A stretch of 64,000 nt of DNA from Microcella sp. (GCF_019739195.1 NZ_JAHHDS010000003.1:310001-374000), one strand, 5' to 3'. Counted from the stretch's first letter, positions 36,791-45,822 are shown. The notes: generated by a model from the letters alone, not told the origin. Program-made: numbers and translations.

Positions 36791-37716
36791 GGTGCTGCCT
36801 CCTGGGCGCTGTCGTTCGGGAACCCGACCAGCGTACGACCGCGGCCCTCACGCACGCTGATGAGGGCGACGAGGCGGTCGGGATGCGCGCCACCCGCACC
36901 CCGCTCGATCGCGGCGACCGGCTCGGCGTCGGGCTGCGCGGGCAGGGCGAGCAGCTTGCCGTGCCCGAGGTCGCGGGCCCGCGCGGCATCGACCTCGAGC
37001 ACCGGGAACAGCTGCGCGGCGACCTCGGCAGGGCTCGCGAGCAGGCTGGCACCCTGCTCGGCCAGCTCGTCGAGACTCACGGCGTCAGCCACGTCGAACG
37101 GCCCGACGCGCGTGCGCCGCAGCGCCGTCAGGTGCCCGCCGATACCGAGTGCCGTGCCGAGGTCGCGCGCGAGGGCGCGGATGTAGGTGCCCGAGCTGCA
37201 GTCGATGCGAGCATCCACCTCGATCGCGGTCGCGGTGCGTCGCACGGCCAGCGCCTCGAACGCGCTGATCGTGACGCGGCGCGACGCGAGCTCGACCTCT
37301 TCGCCCGCGCGCACGCGGTCGTAGGCGCGCTTGCCGTCGACCTTGATCGCGCTCACTGAACTGGGTCGCTGGTCGATCTCACCCGTGAGGGCGCGGATGC
37401 CCGCCACGAGCGCGTCGTCGGTCACTGCCGCGATCGCCGCGGGCTCGGCCGTGCTGACAACCTCACCTTCAGCGTCGTCGCTCGTCGTCGCGGCGCCCAG
37501 CCGCATGGTCGTCTCATACGTCTTGTCGAGGCCGACCAGGTAGGTGAGCAGGCGCGTGGCCGGGCCGACTCCGAGTGTGAGCAGGCCCGTCGCCATCGGG
37601 TCGAGGGTGCCGGCGTGGCCGACCTTGCGGGTGTTGAGCGCGCGGCGCGCACGCGCGACGACGTCGTGGCTCGTGAGACCCTGCGGCTTGTCGACGAGCA
37701 GCAGTCCGGTGGTCAT
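36787..37716 (-). CDS. truB: tRNA pseudouridine(55) synthase TruB
   Basis: Makes pseudouridine 55 in the T-loop of tRNA. The 309-aa product has GLLLVDKPQGLTSHDVV, the catalytic Asp in KVGHAGTLDPMATGLL, YETTMRLG, RPSSVSAIKVDGKRAYDR and CSSGTYIRALARDLG. The ATG at 37716 is preceded by GGAGG; TAGCGT lies 7 nt upstream too. ribF, often next to truB in actinobacteria, is 9 kb away. Confidence 0.95.
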   Translation of the reverse strand: MTTGLLLVDKPQGLTSHDVVARARRALNTRKVGHAGTLDPMATGLLTLGVGPATRLLTYLVGLDKTYETTMRLGAATTSDDAEGEVVSTAEPAAIAAVTDDALVAGIRALTGEIDQRPSSVSAIKVDGKRAYDRVRAGEEVELASRRVTISAFEALAVRRTATAIEVDARIDCSSGTYIRALARDLGTALGIGGHLTALRRTRVGPFDVADAVSLDELAEQGASLLASPAEVAAQLFPVLEVDAARARDLGHGKLLALPAQPDAEPVAAIERGAGGAHPDRLVALISVREGRGRTLVGFPNDSAQEAAP

Positions 37717-37767
37717 GGCCTCCACGCTAGCGGGCGCGGGCGACGGCGGTCGTACGGCTGCCGCGCC

Positions 37768-37773
37768 TAGGCT
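37768..37773 (+). promoter_or_regulatory. Putative -10 box (TAGGCT) for the ketopantoate reductase gene
   Basis: TAGGCT, 7 nt, then ATG at 37781. The intervening GGCGAGC gives no clear Shine-Dalgarno; a leaderless transcript is likely. Confidence 0.5.
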
Positions 37774-37780
37774 GGCGAGC

Positions 37781-38773
37781 ATGCGCATGGCGGTCATCGG
37801 AGCGGGCGCGGTCGGCGGCCTCGTGGCCGCACTGGCCGCGCGCGCGGGGCACGAGGTGCTCGTGACCGCGCGCGGCGAGCATGCCGAAGCGATCGCCTCC
37901 GCCGGGCTGCACGTCGACGGCGGATGGGGCGAGTGGGTGGCCGCGGTCGAGCTCGTCGAGAGCATCCCGAACCGCGCCCTCGACCTGCTCGTGCTCGCCA
38001 CGAAGGCGCACGACTCCGCGACCGCCCTCGAGGGGTGGGGCCCTCATGACGGCACGCCCGTTCTCGTGCTGCAGAACGGCCTGGGCGGCGAAGATGCCGT
38101 GCGGGATGCCCTGCCGCACTCCCCCGTCGCGATCGGCCTCGCGCTCTTCGCCGTCAGCCTCACGGCCCCGGGGCACGTCACCGTCACGGGCCCCAACGGC
38201 CTCACATTCGGCGGTGACGCGGCCGCCGTGGCGGTCGCCGAGCCCCTGCTGCGTGAGGTGCTGCCCGCTGAGATCGTGCTCGCCGAGAACATCCGCGGCG
38301 CCCAGTGGACCAAGCTGCTCATCAATCAGGTCAACGCCTTGCCCGCCATCACGGGCCTCAGTGTGCAGCAGACCATCGCCCATCCGGGTCTGCGCGATGT
38401 GCTCGCGCGCGCGATGGTCGAGACGGTGCGGGTCGGTACCGCGGCCGGCGCCCGCTGGGGCCGCATCGGGGCGGTGGATGCCGATGCCGTCGCCGCCGTG
38501 CGCGCGGGCGGCACTCCCGCTGCCGAGCATCTCGCTCAGCACCTCGCCGCCGGAATGGGCGACGTGCCCAACCCGGCCTCGATGCTGCAGAGCATTCGCC
38601 GCGGCCGCACGACCGAAGTCGAGGCGATCAACGGCGCCGTCGTCGCCCTCGGCACGCAGCACGGCGTCCGCACCCGGGTGAACGCCGCGCTCGTCGCCCT
38701 CGTGCACGCCGTCGAGCGCTCAGGCGAGCACCTCGCGCCCGCCGAGCTCGCGGCGAGCATCCCTCCCCTCTGA
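37781..38773 (+). CDS. panE: 2-dehydropantoate 2-reductase family protein
   Basis: NADPH-dependent reductase of 330 aa of the ApbA/PanE family: AVIGAGAVGGLVAALAARAG for the cofactor, VLVLQNGLGGEDAV, the catalytic region WTKLLINQVNALPAITG with the conserved Lys and Asn, and SMLQSIRRGRTTEVEAINGA at the C-terminus. Converts ketopantoate to pantoate in CoA synthesis, although distant homologues act on other 2-keto acids. The stop is 1 nt before repeat copy E8. Confidence 0.88.
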   Translation: MRMAVIGAGAVGGLVAALAARAGHEVLVTARGEHAEAIASAGLHVDGGWGEWVAAVELVESIPNRALDLLVLATKAHDSATALEGWGPHDGTPVLVLQNGLGGEDAVRDALPHSPVAIGLALFAVSLTAPGHVTVTGPNGLTFGGDAAAVAVAEPLLREVLPAEIVLAENIRGAQWTKLLINQVNALPAITGLSVQQTIAHPGLRDVLARAMVETVRVGTAAGARWGRIGAVDADAVAAVRAGGTPAAEHLAQHLAAGMGDVPNPASMLQSIRRGRTTEVEAINGAVVALGTQHGVRTRVNAALVALVHAVERSGEHLAPAELAASIPPL

Positions 38774-38774
38774 T

Positions 38775-38871
38775 CTCCACAATTCAGGAGTCAGCGCAGC
38801 GCCAGTTGCCCGACACGCCGCAAGAGCGCTCTACTCGCCCACCTCGTGTCGCGTTCTCCTGAATTGTGGAG
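38775..38871 (-). repeat. 97-bp inverted-repeat element, copy E8
   Basis: Perfect termini at 38775-38790 and 38856-38871; core GGCGTGTCG on the minus strand starts at 38819, 52 nt from the 38871 end. It begins directly after the panE stop and lies between convergent genes. The flanks GAT and GAC are near-symmetrical, but I see no direct duplication. Confidence 0.92.
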
Positions 38872-38892
38872 ACGACACGGGGTGGCTCCCCA

Positions 38893-38908
38893 TCCGAAGT
38901 TGTGGAAG
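38893..38908 (-). repeat. Solo terminus-like sequence (related half-site)
   Basis: On the minus strand CTTCCACAACTTCGGA. It has the same design as the 97-bp element terminus (CTYC-ACAAYT-...-GGA) with two shifted bases, and lies 22 nt from copy E8. A matching solo sequence is at 59571-59588. Confidence 0.4.
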
Positions 38909-38915
38909 CGCGCAG

Positions 38916-39797
38916 CTAGAGCATCGACTTGGTGTGCCAGACGGTCTTCGTCTCGACGAAGGCGGTGATGCGCTCGAGCGCGGGGCGCGGGATGCCCGCC
39001 ACGGGCGCCACGACGCGCTTGAGCGTCTCGGCCGCCGCGAGCTGCAGATCGACCCAGCTCTCGCCCTTCGCGCCCTCGAGCGAGCCGGCCCCCGTGAGGT
39101 CGAGCGCGTTGACGTCGGCGTGTGCGGCGAGCCACGGCATGATCTCGGCCGCGGATCCGGTGAGCATGTTGATGACTCCCCCGGGCACGTCTGAAGTCGC
39201 GAGCACCTCGCTCAGCGAGATCGCCGAGAGCGGTGCGGCCTCATCAGCCACGACGACGACGGTGTTGCCACTCACGACGATCGGCGCGATCACCGAGACG
39301 AGCCCGAGCAGCGAGCCGCTCGCCACACCCTGCGGCGCGACCGCGGCGACGACGCCCGTCGGCTCGGGCACCGAGAGGTTGAAGTACGGCCCCGAGACGG
39401 GGTTCGCGTTGCCCGCCACCTGCGCGTACTTGTCGGCCCAGCCGGCGTACCAGACCCACACGTCGATCGCCGTGTCGACCTGCGCAGAGGCCTGCGCAGC
39501 CGTCACACCCTCGGACGACTGAATCTCGTCGACGAACTGCGCCCGCCGCCCCTCGAGCAGCTCGGCGATGCGGTAGATGACCTGGCCACGGTTGTAGGCC
39601 GTGGCGCCCGCCCAGCCGCAGACTGCGGCACGCGCGGCGACGACCGCATCGCGGGCATCCTTGCGCGAGGCCTTCGCGGCATTGGCGAGAAAGTCGCCCT
39701 TCGCCGAGACGACCTCGTAGGTGCGGCCGCTCTCGCTGCGCGGAAACTTGCCGCCGATGTAGAGCTTGTACGTCTTGGGAACGGTGAGCCGGCTCAC
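38916..39797 (-). CDS. Truncated aldehyde dehydrogenase-like protein (probably non-catalytic)
   Basis: Protein of 293 aa that aligns with the N-terminal NAD-binding part of aldehyde dehydrogenases (KLYIGGKFPRSESGRTYEV, WAGATAYNRGQVIYRIAELLEGRR). It lacks the LELGG glutamate region (here LDLTGAGSLEGAKG) and the catalytic cysteine. The start overlaps the stop of the full-length ALDH gene, so the two are made together. It may be a structural partner, or act with deoxyribose-derived acetaldehyde metabolism. The function is inferred from linkage only. Confidence 0.8.
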   Translation of the reverse strand: MSRLTVPKTYKLYIGGKFPRSESGRTYEVVSAKGDFLANAAKASRKDARDAVVAARAAVCGWAGATAYNRGQVIYRIAELLEGRRAQFVDEIQSSEGVTAAQASAQVDTAIDVWVWYAGWADKYAQVAGNANPVSGPYFNLSVPEPTGVVAAVAPQGVASGSLLGLVSVIAPIVVSGNTVVVVADEAAPLSAISLSEVLATSDVPGGVINMLTGSAAEIMPWLAAHADVNALDLTGAGSLEGAKGESWVDLQLAAAETLKRVVAPVAGIPRPALERITAFVETKTVWHTKSML

Positions 39798-41332
39798 TTC
39801 GCGACCGCCTTTCGGGTCTGCTTGGGCTTTCGAGTAGCGCGCTTAGCGTCAGCAGGGGGCGTGGATGCTGCGCTCAACGCGGCCGGAGCATCCCACCCGC
39901 TCGCCTCAAGGTAGGCAGCCAGCCCGTGGCGACCACCCTCGCGGCCGTAGCCCGACTCTTTGTAGCCGCCGAACGGCGACGCGGGGTCGAAGCGGTTGAA
40001 GGTGTTGGCCCACACGACGCCCGCCTTGAGCTGGTCGACGAGGGCGAGCATGCGGCTGCCCTTCTCCGTCCAGATGCCGGCCGAGAGGCCGTAGGGCGTG
40101 TTGTTCGCCTTCGTGATCGCCTCGGCGGGCGTGCGGAACGTCAGCACCGACAGCACGGGGCCGAAGATCTCTTCGCGCGCGATCGCGTGTGCGGCGCTGA
40201 CCTTCGTGAAGATCGTCGGCGCGAACCAGAAGCCCTTGTCGGGAATGCGGCAGTCGGCCGTCCAGCGCTCGGCACCCTCGTTCTCGCCGGTGTCGCTCAG
40301 CGTGCGGATGCGCTCGAGCTGCGCGGCCGAGTTGATCGCGCCGATGTCGGTGTTCTTGTCGAGCGGGTCGCCCATGCGCAGGGTCGACAGCCGCGCCTTG
40401 AGGCGGTCGATGACCTCGTCGTGCACGTTCTCCTGCACGAGCAGGCGCGAGCCCGCGCAGCATACATGACCCTGGTTGAAGAAGATGCCGTTGACGATGC
40501 CCTCAATCGCCTGATCCATCGGCGCGTCGTCGAAGACGATGTTGGCGGCTTTGCCGCCGAGCTCGAGCGTGAGGCGCTTCTGGGTTCCGGCGACCTGGCG
40601 CGCGATCATCCGGCCGACGTTCGTCGACCCCGTGAAGGCGACCTTGTTGACGTCGTCGTGGGTCACGAGCGCCTGGCCGGTCGGGCCGGGGCCCGTCACG
40701 ATGTTGACGACGCCGGCTGGCAGGTCGGCCTGCTGCAGAATCTCGGCGAAGAGCATCGCCGTGAGCGAGGTCGTCTCGGCGGGCTTGATGACGACGGTGT
40801 TGCCCGCGGCGAGAGCCGGAGCGATCTTCCACGCGAGCATGAGCAGCGGGAAGTTCCACGGAATAACCTGGGCCGCAACGCCGAGCGCGCGCGGGTTCGG
40901 ACCCAAACCGGCGTGCTCGAGCTTGTCGGCCCAGCCCGCGTAGTAGAAGAACCACGCGGCGACGAGCGGCACGTCAACGTCGCGCGTCTCGCGAATCGGC
41001 TTGCCGTTGTCGAGGCTCTCGGCCACGGCGAGCTCGCGCGCGCGCTCTTGCACGAGCCGCGCGATGCGGAACAGGTACTTGCCCCGGTCGCTGCCCGACA
41101 TGCGCGACCAGACGGTCTCGTAGGCCCGTCGCGCAGCGCGAACAGCCGTGTCGACATCGCCGGCCGTGGCCTGCGCGATGCTCGCGATGACCTCTTCGGT
41201 CGCGGGCGAGATCGTGTCGAACACGTCGCCGTGACCGTCAACGAATTCGCCGTCGATGAAGAGGCCGTACTGCGCCTTGAGGTTCAGGATGCTGGGCGAC
41301 TCAGGGGCCGCCGCATATTCGAGAAAGGCCAT
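39794..41332 (-). CDS. Aldehyde dehydrogenase
   Basis: NAD(P)-dependent dehydrogenase of 512 aa: FTGSTNVGRMIARQVAGT, catalytic Glu in LTLELGGKAANIVF, catalytic Cys in NQGHVCCAGSRLLVQ, and EEIFGPVLSVLTF. A C-terminal Lys/Arg-rich tail (KRATRKPKQTRKAVAK) follows the normal end. In an operon with deoC it probably oxidises the acetaldehyde released from deoxyribose-5-phosphate. The stop is 3 nt from the next frame (overlap of 4 bp). Confidence 0.92.
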   Translation of the reverse strand: MAFLEYAAAPESPSILNLKAQYGLFIDGEFVDGHGDVFDTISPATEEVIASIAQATAGDVDTAVRAARRAYETVWSRMSGSDRGKYLFRIARLVQERARELAVAESLDNGKPIRETRDVDVPLVAAWFFYYAGWADKLEHAGLGPNPRALGVAAQVIPWNFPLLMLAWKIAPALAAGNTVVIKPAETTSLTAMLFAEILQQADLPAGVVNIVTGPGPTGQALVTHDDVNKVAFTGSTNVGRMIARQVAGTQKRLTLELGGKAANIVFDDAPMDQAIEGIVNGIFFNQGHVCCAGSRLLVQENVHDEVIDRLKARLSTLRMGDPLDKNTDIGAINSAAQLERIRTLSDTGENEGAERWTADCRIPDKGFWFAPTIFTKVSAAHAIAREEIFGPVLSVLTFRTPAEAITKANNTPYGLSAGIWTEKGSRMLALVDQLKAGVVWANTFNRFDPASPFGGYKESGYGREGGRHGLAAYLEASGWDAPAALSAASTPPADAKRATRKPKQTRKAVAK

Positions 41333-41335
41333 GAT

Positions 41336-42349
41336 CTAGTCCACCGTCACGTAGTCGGGGCCACTGTAGTGACCGGTTCGCATCTTCTGGCGCTGCAGCA
41401 GCACGTCGTTGACGAGGCTCGAGGCGCCGAACCGCCACAGGTGCGGCGTGAGCCACTCTTCGCCCACGGTCTCGGCGACCGTCACGAGGTAGCGCACGGC
41501 GTCTTTCGACGAGCGGATGCCGCCCGCCGGCTTCATGCCCACCTTCTCGCCCGTGAGGCGGTGCCAGTCGCGAATCACTTCGAGCATGAGCAGCGTGACG
41601 GGCAGCGTCGCCGCGGGGCTCACCTTGCCCGTCGAGGTCTTGATGAAGTCGGCACCGGCGAGAATCGCGAGCCAGGATGCCCTCCGCACGTTGTCGTAGG
41701 TCTGCAGCTCGCCGGTCTCGAGAATGACCTTGAGGTGCGCTGCAGTGCCGTCGGGTCGCGCGCACGCCTCTTTCACGGCGACGATCTGGTCGAACACGAC
41801 GCCGTACTGGCCGCTGAGGAAGGCCCCGCGGTCGATGACCATGTCGATCTCATCGGCGCCGGCAGCGACAGCCTCGCGCGTGTCGGCGAGCTTGATGGCG
41901 AGGCTCGCGCGCCCCGAGGGGAACGCCGTGGCGACGGCCGCCACGCTCACGAGCCCCTGGTCGGGGTCGCCGTGCCGGGCGCCGAGCGCCTCGACCGCGT
42001 AGGGCACCATGTCGCCGTAGACGCACACCGCGGCGACGCTCGGCGTCGTCAGGTCGGTGGCGTCGGGCGTGATGGCCTTGGCGACGAGCGAGCGCACCTT
42101 GCCGGGGGTGTCAGCACCCTCGAGCGTCGTCAAGTCGCAGGTGCGGATGATCGTGTCGAGGGCCCACGCCTTCGACGTGGTCTTGATCGATCGGGTGCTG
42201 AGGCCCGCGGCGCGCTGCTCGAGGCCCACGGCGTCGACACCGCTGAGCCCTTCGAGGTGCAGCCGCAGCGCGGTCTCAGTGAGGTCGCCGCCGAGCAGAC
42301 GCTCGGCGCGATCCGTCGGTGCGAGACCGACGGGCTGGGTGATGGTCAT
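41336..42349 (-). CDS. deoC: Deoxyribose-phosphate aldolase
   Basis: Splits 2-deoxyribose-5-phosphate to acetaldehyde and glyceraldehyde-3-phosphate. The 337-aa product has the Schiff-base Lys in FIKTSTGK, the second active-site Lys in KPAGGIRSSKDA, and DEIDMVIDRGAF. It is of the longer DeoC type, with an ~80-residue N-terminal extension. The ATG overlaps the stop of the upstream regulator (ATGA). Confidence 0.94.
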   Translation of the reverse strand: MTITQPVGLAPTDRAERLLGGDLTETALRLHLEGLSGVDAVGLEQRAAGLSTRSIKTTSKAWALDTIIRTCDLTTLEGADTPGKVRSLVAKAITPDATDLTTPSVAAVCVYGDMVPYAVEALGARHGDPDQGLVSVAAVATAFPSGRASLAIKLADTREAVAAGADEIDMVIDRGAFLSGQYGVVFDQIVAVKEACARPDGTAAHLKVILETGELQTYDNVRRASWLAILAGADFIKTSTGKVSPAATLPVTLLMLEVIRDWHRLTGEKVGMKPAGGIRSSKDAVRYLVTVAETVGEEWLTPHLWRFGASSLVNDVLLQRQKMRTGHYSGPDYVTVD

Positions 42350-43356
42350 GAGGCGTCCTCTCGGGAGGCGGTGGTGGCGAGGTCGAGGTCGTGCGTGTCA
42401 TCGGGGTGTCCGAGCAGGGCCCGCGCGGTGTGCTCGTCGGTCACGAGCACCGAGCAGAGGCCGTGCGTCACGATCGCGCGGGCGACCGCGTGTTTGGGCT
42501 CACCGCCGATCACGAGAATGCTCGTACTCGAGGCGCGCAGCTCTTCGAGGCCGAGGCCGAGCGTGCGAGCATCCAGTTCGGGGTCGGCGATCGTGCCGTC
42601 AGCCGTGATGTAGCGACCGATGACATCGCCCACGGCGCCGCGCTCGACGAGCCGTGTGATGTCGGCGGGCGTGAGGTAGCCGCTGTCGACGTGCACCGAG
42701 CTCGTGTCGGCGACGCCCGCGCTGTACAGGTAGGCGCTCGCTCCGCGCGCCATCTGCACGACGCCGCTCACGGTGCGGTCGCCTTCGATCGCGCGTTTGG
42801 TCTCGAGCCGCTCGAGAATGGCGGGGGTCGGCAGCAGAGTTGCCTGGCCGCCCGCCTTCTGCGCGATCATGACGGCCGTGCTCGCGGCGTTGCCGGGGCG
42901 CTTGCTGAGGCTCACGCCGCCGTTGATCTGTACGACGTTGACGCCCGTCGACCAGCCGACCGGCAGGGCCTCGGCCACCTGGTGCAGCGTGCGGCCCCAG
43001 CTGACGCCGAGCAGGCGCGGCACCGGTCGGTGGCTCACGAGGTAGTCGGCGGCGGCTTCTGAGACGCGCGCCTGCAGCTCGACCTCGTCGACCGGAGCGG
43101 GCACGACGACCGCATCGTTGAGGGCGAAACGCGCCGTCAGCTCGCGTTCGAGGGCGAGTCGGCGGGCGCGCGGGTGCACGATCTCGATGCGGATGATGCC
43201 GCGCTCGCGCGCCTGAGCGAGCAGCCGGCCGACCTTCCAGCGAGTGACGCGCAAGATTGCACCGATCTCGTCTTGCGTCTTGTTCTCTTCGTAGTAGAGC
43301 TCGGCGGCGCGCACAGCGAGCAGCTCATTGGCTGCGGCGGTGTCGACGGGCACCAT
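42346..43356 (-). CDS. SorC/DeoR-type sugar-binding transcriptional regulator
   Basis: Protein of 336 aa. N-terminal helix-turn-helix (YYEENKTQDEIGAILRVTRWKVGRLLAQARERG), then the SorC-family effector domain (VSWGRTLHQVAEALP, VVQINGGV, GYLTPADITRLVERGAVGDV, DGTIADPELDARTLGL) that binds a sugar phosphate. It is the first gene of the operon with deoC and two ALDH-like genes, so the likely inducer is deoxyribose-5-phosphate. Palindromes upstream may be its sites. Confidence 0.9.
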   Translation of the reverse strand: MVPVDTAAANELLAVRAAELYYEENKTQDEIGAILRVTRWKVGRLLAQARERGIIRIEIVHPRARRLALERELTARFALNDAVVVPAPVDEVELQARVSEAAADYLVSHRPVPRLLGVSWGRTLHQVAEALPVGWSTGVNVVQINGGVSLSKRPGNAASTAVMIAQKAGGQATLLPTPAILERLETKRAIEGDRTVSGVVQMARGASAYLYSAGVADTSSVHVDSGYLTPADITRLVERGAVGDVIGRYITADGTIADPELDARTLGLGLEELRASSTSILVIGGEPKHAVARAIVTHGLCSVLVTDEHTARALLGHPDDTHDLDLATTASREDAS

Positions 43357-43420
43357 GAGGGGCTCCCCTGCGGTCGTGGGCGTGCGGTCTCTTCAGGCTA
43401 GGCGGGCAGAGTGCGCGCAT

Positions 43421-43452
43421 CAACAAATGTTGCGGTTGTGCTCAGATGAGCA
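43421..43452. promoter_or_regulatory. Pair of palindromes between the deo regulator and the ROK gene (candidate operators)
   Basis: CAACAAATGTTG (43421-43432) and TGCTCAGATGAGCA (43439-43452) are perfect palindromes 6 nt apart in the 206-nt divergent intergenic region. The first lies about 65 nt upstream of the regulator start. Binding by the SorC-type regulator is likely but unproven. The remaining sequence holds TACGCT near 43510 as a possible -10 for the ROK gene. Confidence 0.5.
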
Positions 43453-43562
43453 GACCGACGCGCAGTGCGCCTTGACCCGCATCGAGCGGGGGAACACGCT
43501 CGGTACGCTGGCGATGACATCGAGCGAGCATCCGTCGCCGCTCTCTGCGCGGAAGGAACCCT

Positions 43563-44492
43563 GTGACCGACTACGCCCTCGCCGTCGACCTCGGCGGCAC
43601 GAAGGTCGAGGCCGCGCTCGTCGATGCTCAGGGTTCTGTGCTGGCCGAGTCTCGGCATCGCCGCCCGACCGGCGCTTCGTCGACCTCGCCGCAGCTCGAG
43701 ACCGCCGTGACCGAGGCGGTGCGGGATGCCCTCGCGGCGCTGCCCGCCGACGCGACCCTGCTCGGCGCCGGCATCGGCAGTGCGGGCCCCATTGCCGGCA
43801 CGACCGGCAACGTGTCTCCGCTCAACCTCGCGGCCTGGCGCGACTACCCGCTCGGCGATCTGGTCGCGCAGCAGGTGCCCGGGCTGCCCGTGACCCTGCG
43901 GATGGACGGCATCTGCATCGCCCTGGCCGAGGTGTGGCTCGGCGCGGCGCAAGGCGAGTCGAACGTCATGGGCATGATCGTCTCGACCGGTGTCGGCGGC
44001 GGGCTCATTCTCGGCGACCGCGTCATTGCGGGGCCGACCGGCAACGCCGGGCACATCGGGCACGTCGCGGTGACGGGCCATGACGCGCTCTGCGCGTGCG
44101 GCGCGCGCGGCTGCCTCGAAGCGGTCGCCTCGGGCCCGCGCACGGTCACGTGGGCGCGCGAACACGGTTTCGCGGGCGAGACGGGCGAGCAGCTCGCCGA
44201 GGCTGCTCGTGCCGGTGATAGGACGGCGCGTGACGCGATCGAGCGCTCAGCCACGGCGGTCGGGCGCGCGATCGCCAGCGCGGGCGCCCTCGTCGACCTC
44301 GACGTCGTCGCGATCGGCGGCGGCTTCAGCCACGTGAGCGACGACTACATCGACCTCGTGCAGGCCGCCGTGCGCGCGCACAGCGACTTCGGTTTCGTCA
44401 CGAAGACGCGCGTCGTGGCCTCGGGCCTGAGCGGCGAAGGCCCGCTCATCGGCGCCGCGGCGCTCGTGCACCGCGCCGACTTGCTCGGCTGA
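43563..44492 (+). CDS. ROK family sugar kinase
   Basis: Protein of 309 aa: ATP site ALAVDLGGTKVEAALVD, GIGSAGPIAGTTG, VSTGVGGGLILG, and the ROK zinc motif with GHIGHVAVTGHDALCACGARGCLE in pieces giving HxCxCGxxGCxE-type ligands. With no N-terminal helix-turn-helix it is a kinase (glucose, N-acetylmannosamine or similar), not a repressor. GGAAGGAA precedes the GTG start. It is divergent from the deo operon. Confidence 0.9.
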   Translation: MTDYALAVDLGGTKVEAALVDAQGSVLAESRHRRPTGASSTSPQLETAVTEAVRDALAALPADATLLGAGIGSAGPIAGTTGNVSPLNLAAWRDYPLGDLVAQQVPGLPVTLRMDGICIALAEVWLGAAQGESNVMGMIVSTGVGGGLILGDRVIAGPTGNAGHIGHVAVTGHDALCACGARGCLEAVASGPRTVTWAREHGFAGETGEQLAEAARAGDRTARDAIERSATAVGRAIASAGALVDLDVVAIGGGFSHVSDDYIDLVQAAVRAHSDFGFVTKTRVVASGLSGEGPLIGAAALVHRADLLG

Positions 44493-44497
44493 GCGGG

Positions 44498-45754
44498 CTA
44501 CGGCTGCAGCGCGCCGCCGAGGTCGTCTTCGACCCGGTCGCCGCGCGCGAGCAGCGGAATCGCGGGCACGGTCAGCGCGACGATGACGAGCAGCACGACG
44601 AGGCTCGGCACCCACGAGCCGGTGAGCTCGTGCAGCGCGCCGAGGGCGAGTGGGCTGATCGCCGCGATGGCGTAGCCGACGGTCTGCACGAATCCGCTGA
44701 CGTTGGCGGCGTTCGTCGCTGACGCGGTGCGCAGCGAGAAGAGCGCGAGGCACATCGGAAAGGTGATCTGCCCCAGCCCGATCGCGGCGACCCAGATCAC
44801 GGGTGCGAGGGCAGGCGCGAGCAGCAATCCTCCGTAGCCGAGCCCGAAGAGCATCATCGACGTGAGCAGAAGGGGCGTCGGCGTGCGCAGCCGCGCGGTC
44901 AGCACGGGCGCGACGAGCGCGAGCGGCATGCCGAGAATGGCGAAGAGGGCGAGCAACGAGCCGGCTTCGGCCGCTGTGACGCCCGCGATGTCTTGCAGAA
45001 TCACGGGCAGTAGCCCGAACGTCACGTAGGCCGAGATGCTCGAGACCGTGAAGGGAATCGTGATGCCCCACACCGTGCGCGACCGGGCCAGTTGCGCGAA
45101 GCGGTGGGTGTCGGGCTCGGTGATGTCGTCGGCCGCTTCGCCCCGCGCCGTCGCGGCTTTCGCGGCGGCGGCGCTGCGGGCTGCGCGCACGACGAGCAGC
45201 ACCCACGGCACGACGGCGACCAGCACGACGAGCGCCCAGGTCGCGAGTGACAAGCGCCAGCCAGACTCGTCGGCGATCGGCACGGCGAGCAGCGGTGGCA
45301 GTGCCGACATGGTCGCCATGATCGTGGCGTAGGCGGCCGTCATCGGTCCGATCGAACCGGGCGTGAAGCGCTTGACGGCCGAGGGCAGCAGCACGTTGCC
45401 GAACCCTGCGCCGAGCAGTACGAGCAGGCTGCCGAGCACGAGCACGATGAAGTCGGGAGCCGCGGCGCGCACGAGGTGGCCTGAGATCATGACCCCGATG
45501 GCGAGCAGCAGGGCCCGCTCGAGGCCGATGCGATGCCCGACGGCCGGTGCCGTGAGTCCGGCGATCGCGAAACCGATGGGCGGCAGCATGCCCAGCACGC
45601 CGAGCGCCGTTGCCGAGAGCGCGATGTCAGAGTCGATGAGTGGCGCGAGCGGCGAGAGTGCCCCCACCGGCAGGCGCAGAGTCGCGGCGATGAGCACGAT
45701 ACCGGCGATGCCGAGAGCGACGCCTCCGCGGCGGCTGATCGGGGCGTCGGTCAC
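44498..45754 (-). CDS. MFS transporter (CynX/NimT-like)
   Basis: Membrane transporter of 418 aa with about 12 hydrophobic helices. The start LGIAGIVLIAATLRLPVGALSPL and the GHRIGLERALLLAI loop fit the CynX/NimT subgroup, whose members export or import small anions and drugs. The substrate is unknown. TAGGCT 6 nt before the GTG suggests a leaderless transcript. It is convergent with the ROK gene. Confidence 0.88.
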   Translation of the reverse strand: MTDAPISRRGGVALGIAGIVLIAATLRLPVGALSPLAPLIDSDIALSATALGVLGMLPPIGFAIAGLTAPAVGHRIGLERALLLAIGVMISGHLVRAAAPDFIVLVLGSLLVLLGAGFGNVLLPSAVKRFTPGSIGPMTAAYATIMATMSALPPLLAVPIADESGWRLSLATWALVVLVAVVPWVLLVVRAARSAAAAKAATARGEAADDITEPDTHRFAQLARSRTVWGITIPFTVSSISAYVTFGLLPVILQDIAGVTAAEAGSLLALFAILGMPLALVAPVLTARLRTPTPLLLTSMMLFGLGYGGLLLAPALAPVIWVAAIGLGQITFPMCLALFSLRTASATNAANVSGFVQTVGYAIAAISPLALGALHELTGSWVPSLVVLLVIVALTVPAIPLLARGDRVEDDLGGALQP

Positions 45755-45760
45755 TGACCC

Positions 45761-45766
45761 AGCCTA
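45761..45766 (-). promoter_or_regulatory. Putative -10 box (TAGGCT) for the MFS gene
   Basis: TAGGCT, 6 nt, then the GTG at 45754 on the minus strand. There is no Shine-Dalgarno. Confidence 0.45.
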
Positions 45767-45810
45767 GGGTTCGGCCCGCCTGCTCTCGGCCACGGTGCGC
45801 TCGCGCCGCC

Positions 45811-45816
45811 TACAGT
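45811..45816 (+). promoter_or_regulatory. Putative -10 box (TACAGT) for the 218-aa protein gene
   Basis: TACAGT, 6 nt (GGAGCA), then GTG at 45823. The six-base gap is too short for a normal ribosome-binding site, so initiation may be leaderless. Confidence 0.4.
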
Positions 45817-45822
45817 GGAGCA

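Noticed and set aside
36787-38001. A longer TruB starting at 38001
   Set aside because: The extension is antisense to panE and low complexity; TruB homology starts at 37716 after GGAGG.
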